From: Nitrospira sp.
GTDB taxonomy: Bacteria; Nitrospirota; Nitrospiria; Nitrospirales; Nitrospiraceae
Assembly: GCA_024760525.1 (NCBI GenBank)
Contig: CP060499.1
Location: 1,426,001-1,490,000, forward strand
Direction of reading: 5' to 3'
Length of the DNA stretch: 64,000 nucleotides
Shown one piece after another: positions 62,482 through 64,000 of the stretch. The notes under the pieces were generated by a model, which ran no database searches, was not told the DNA's origin, and saw nothing but the letters and a program-made list of their open reading frames with translations. The stretch's first letter is position 1; the number at the start of each line of letters is the position of its first letter. The translations under genes were made by a program, and so were the position numbers.

Positions 62482-64000
62482 TCATAGCCAATTGTTCAGC
62501 AGGAGAAATGGGGACCAGTAGGCCGGATGCTCATACACGCGGTCACCCAAGAGTTTCAACTGTGCGCGCTGGAGCGCGACGGCTTTTGACAGAGATGGAT
62601 TCCGCAATTGCCGATAAAATTCGGAAATCAACGTCGCCGACGCTTCGTCGTTGATGAACCATAACGTCGCCAATGCGCTCCGGGCTCCGGCCTTCAACGC
62701 GACGCCGGCCAGGCCGAGAGCGGCGCGATCGTCACCGACGCCTGTCTGGCATGCGCTCAAGGTCAACAGCTCGAGTGGCTCTTGCCGGAACCGAAAGAGG
62801 CCGACCAGTTGATCAAGCGTCTGCATCGTCAATTTCCCGTCGAACGTCAAGAGAAACGAATCGTTCACATCGGTTGAAAATCTGCCGTGCGTCGCAATGT
62901 GCAACGCCCCATAGCGTCCATCGCGTAACTCCTGTTCCAGTCTGGGCGCCTGAAAGGCATTATTGATAAGTTGATCGCTTGTGTACAGCTGCTCGATCGA
63001 GGCGACCTCCTCCGCGACATAGGGAAGGGGAGGAAAACCTTGGACGGATTTCGTGAGGCCGACAGCGAGGAAACGCAGCTTCTCGCGGTTCAACGGTTTT
63101 GGATCGGTCAACGTAATGCCCGGAGTCAAAGCCAGGGCGAATTTTGTGATCAGGAAGGACGAGCCGTCATGGAGGGACGCCAGCGGAATCGTGCGGAGTG
63201 AACTGTCCGGCACGAACACCAGCGTGGTAATCACCGAACTCAAAAGATCCGGTTCGATCGGACGCACCAGCCAGTCGTACAACTGTTGTGCATGCGGTAG
63301 ATACTCCCGGGTAGTCCGTTTTTCCACCACTCGACGGAATGCCCGGATCTCCTGGGTCAGCCGATCGGAGGTCACGGGAACCGAGATGCGCTTGAGTCCG
63401 GAAGGCAGGCTGACAAGCAACTCCAGACGGGAAGTGAACATGATAGGGTACACAACGGCAGTGTGAGGCGACAACTGATCGAACGTCGTCACTCTCGACC
63501 GGGCTGCATCGACACAGTCGTCCTGAAAATAGTCTCGCAGCTCGGCCGTCTTGTACGCCTCAATCGCATCTCGAGCTGCAAGCAGATACCCTTCTGCTGC
63601 TTTACGCTCATCAGTGAGCGATGCCCGCTGGAGCAAGAGATCGGCCAGCTCGAAGAACATCGGCTTTACGGCATCCTGACCGGCTATAGGATCCTCGGAG
63701 GATGTTTGCGCCACTTCCACGCGAATCGGTTGGAGCGTGGATGCCGCTTGCCGGTACGAAACGATGGCGTTATCCAATTCTCCGATTGCGGCCAGCTGCC
63801 GCCCCAACTGCCATTGCCAGCGGTAGAGGGCTTCTGGCGCGTCCACCGATTGCGCCGCGAACAGCGCCCGCCTGGTCAGCCGGAGCGCTTCGTCCAGACG
63901 AGATTCTGTCTCGTAGAGATGACCGAGATACCCAAGAGCATACGACAAGGTTCTCTTGTCGCCCAGCTGCTCAGTGACTGTGGCCGCTTCCTGGAGCATG
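62482..64000 (-). CDS. CHAT-domain protease with TPR repeats (partial)
   Basis: At least 505 residues, open at the window end, so the true start lies beyond 64000. The N-terminal visible part is TPR-like (ALGYLGHLYETESRLDEALR). The C-terminal half is a CHAT caspase-like peptidase with catalytic His in LHIATHGRFS and Cys in LTLSACQTGVGD. Such proteases act in bacterial signalling or defence; with DUF928 next door it may be an envelope-associated module. Confidence 0.88.
   Translation of the reverse strand, partial: MLQEAATVTEQLGDKRTLSYALGYLGHLYETESRLDEALRLTRRALFAAQSVDAPEALYRWQWQLGRQLAAIGELDNAIVSYRQAASTLQPIRVEVAQTSSEDPIAGQDAVKPMFFELADLLLQRASLTDERKAAEGYLLAARDAIEAYKTAELRDYFQDDCVDAARSRVTTFDQLSPHTAVVYPIMFTSRLELLVSLPSGLKRISVPVTSDRLTQEIRAFRRVVEKRTTREYLPHAQQLYDWLVRPIEPDLLSSVITTLVFVPDSSLRTIPLASLHDGSSFLITKFALALTPGITLTDPKPLNREKLRFLAVGLTKSVQGFPPLPYVAEEVASIEQLYTSDQLINNAFQAPRLEQELRDGRYGALHIATHGRFSTDVNDSFLLTFDGKLTMQTLDQLVGLFRFRQEPLELLTLSACQTGVGDDRAALGLAGVALKAGARSALATLWFINDEASATLISEFYRQLRNPSLSKAVALQRAQLKLLGDRVYEHPAYWSPFLLLNNWL

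Overview
The window is a Nitrospira-type chromosome segment (phylum Nitrospirota). The anchor is a complete nxrA-nxrB pair at 12197-16999. The 1145-residue alpha subunit carries a Tat signal, and the 429-residue beta subunit is the four-cluster iron-sulfur type, as in the periplasm-facing nitrite oxidoreductase of nitrite-oxidising and comammox Nitrospira. nxrC is not in the window, and I cannot tell lineage or comammox status from this piece alone.

Layout. 0-8 kb: a Ski2-like helicase split into two genes whose order is reversed relative to the protein, glgC, a HEAT-repeat exported protein, peptide deformylase and an MsbA-type ABC exporter. 8-17 kb: a CHASE3/HAMP/GAF histidine kinase, a sigma54-dependent response regulator, a 500-bp AT-rich leader holding a near-consensus -24/-12 promoter, then nxrAB and a terminator hairpin. 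17-19.5 kb: small zinc-knuckle genes and two toxin-antitoxin-like pairs (DUF4258/DUF2283, Phd/ParE) with decayed gene pieces. 19.5-24.8 kb: a minus-strand sulfur-carrier cluster (ThiS, cysteine synthase, two MoeB/ThiF, threonine synthase, CysO-like carrier, NIL protein, JAMM peptidase), interrupted by a 125-bp near-perfect palindrome. 24.9-29.6 kb: PLD-family, FAD monooxygenase, nucleotidyltransferase-like, TPM and DsbA-like lipoprotein genes. 29.8-33.4 kb: an orphan VgrG and an exported partner, flanked by a second, decayed copy of the dsbA 3' end. 33.5-46 kb: a DUF4062 protein and many small or hypothetical genes, with clpS, hemW and fmdB. 46-54 kb: metH, an HD-GYP response regulator, rph-rdgB and tRNA-Pro(UGG). 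54-64 kb (minus strand): a cupredoxin/beta-propeller lipoprotein, an NtrC-type regulator, a histidine kinase, an ABC-type periplasmic binding protein, a DUF928 protein and a CHAT protease cut by the window end.

Two independent sigma54 circuits are readable. One is the kinase/regulator pair beside nxrA, whose promoter has only one mismatch to TGGCAC-N5-TTGCW. The other is the three-component system at 56.6-61.4 kb. The same array of GAATC/GATTC half sites, spaced by 5-6 bases, lies 75-91 bp upstream of a -24/-12 element at three loci: the binding-protein gene (61371, perfect consensus), the cupredoxin lipoprotein (56285) and a distant zinc-ribbon gene (36203). This looks like an autoregulated regulon and is the most interesting pattern in the window.

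Starts were chosen from ribosome-binding sites, gene overlaps and family boundaries. Product names rest on motifs I can read, not on database searches.
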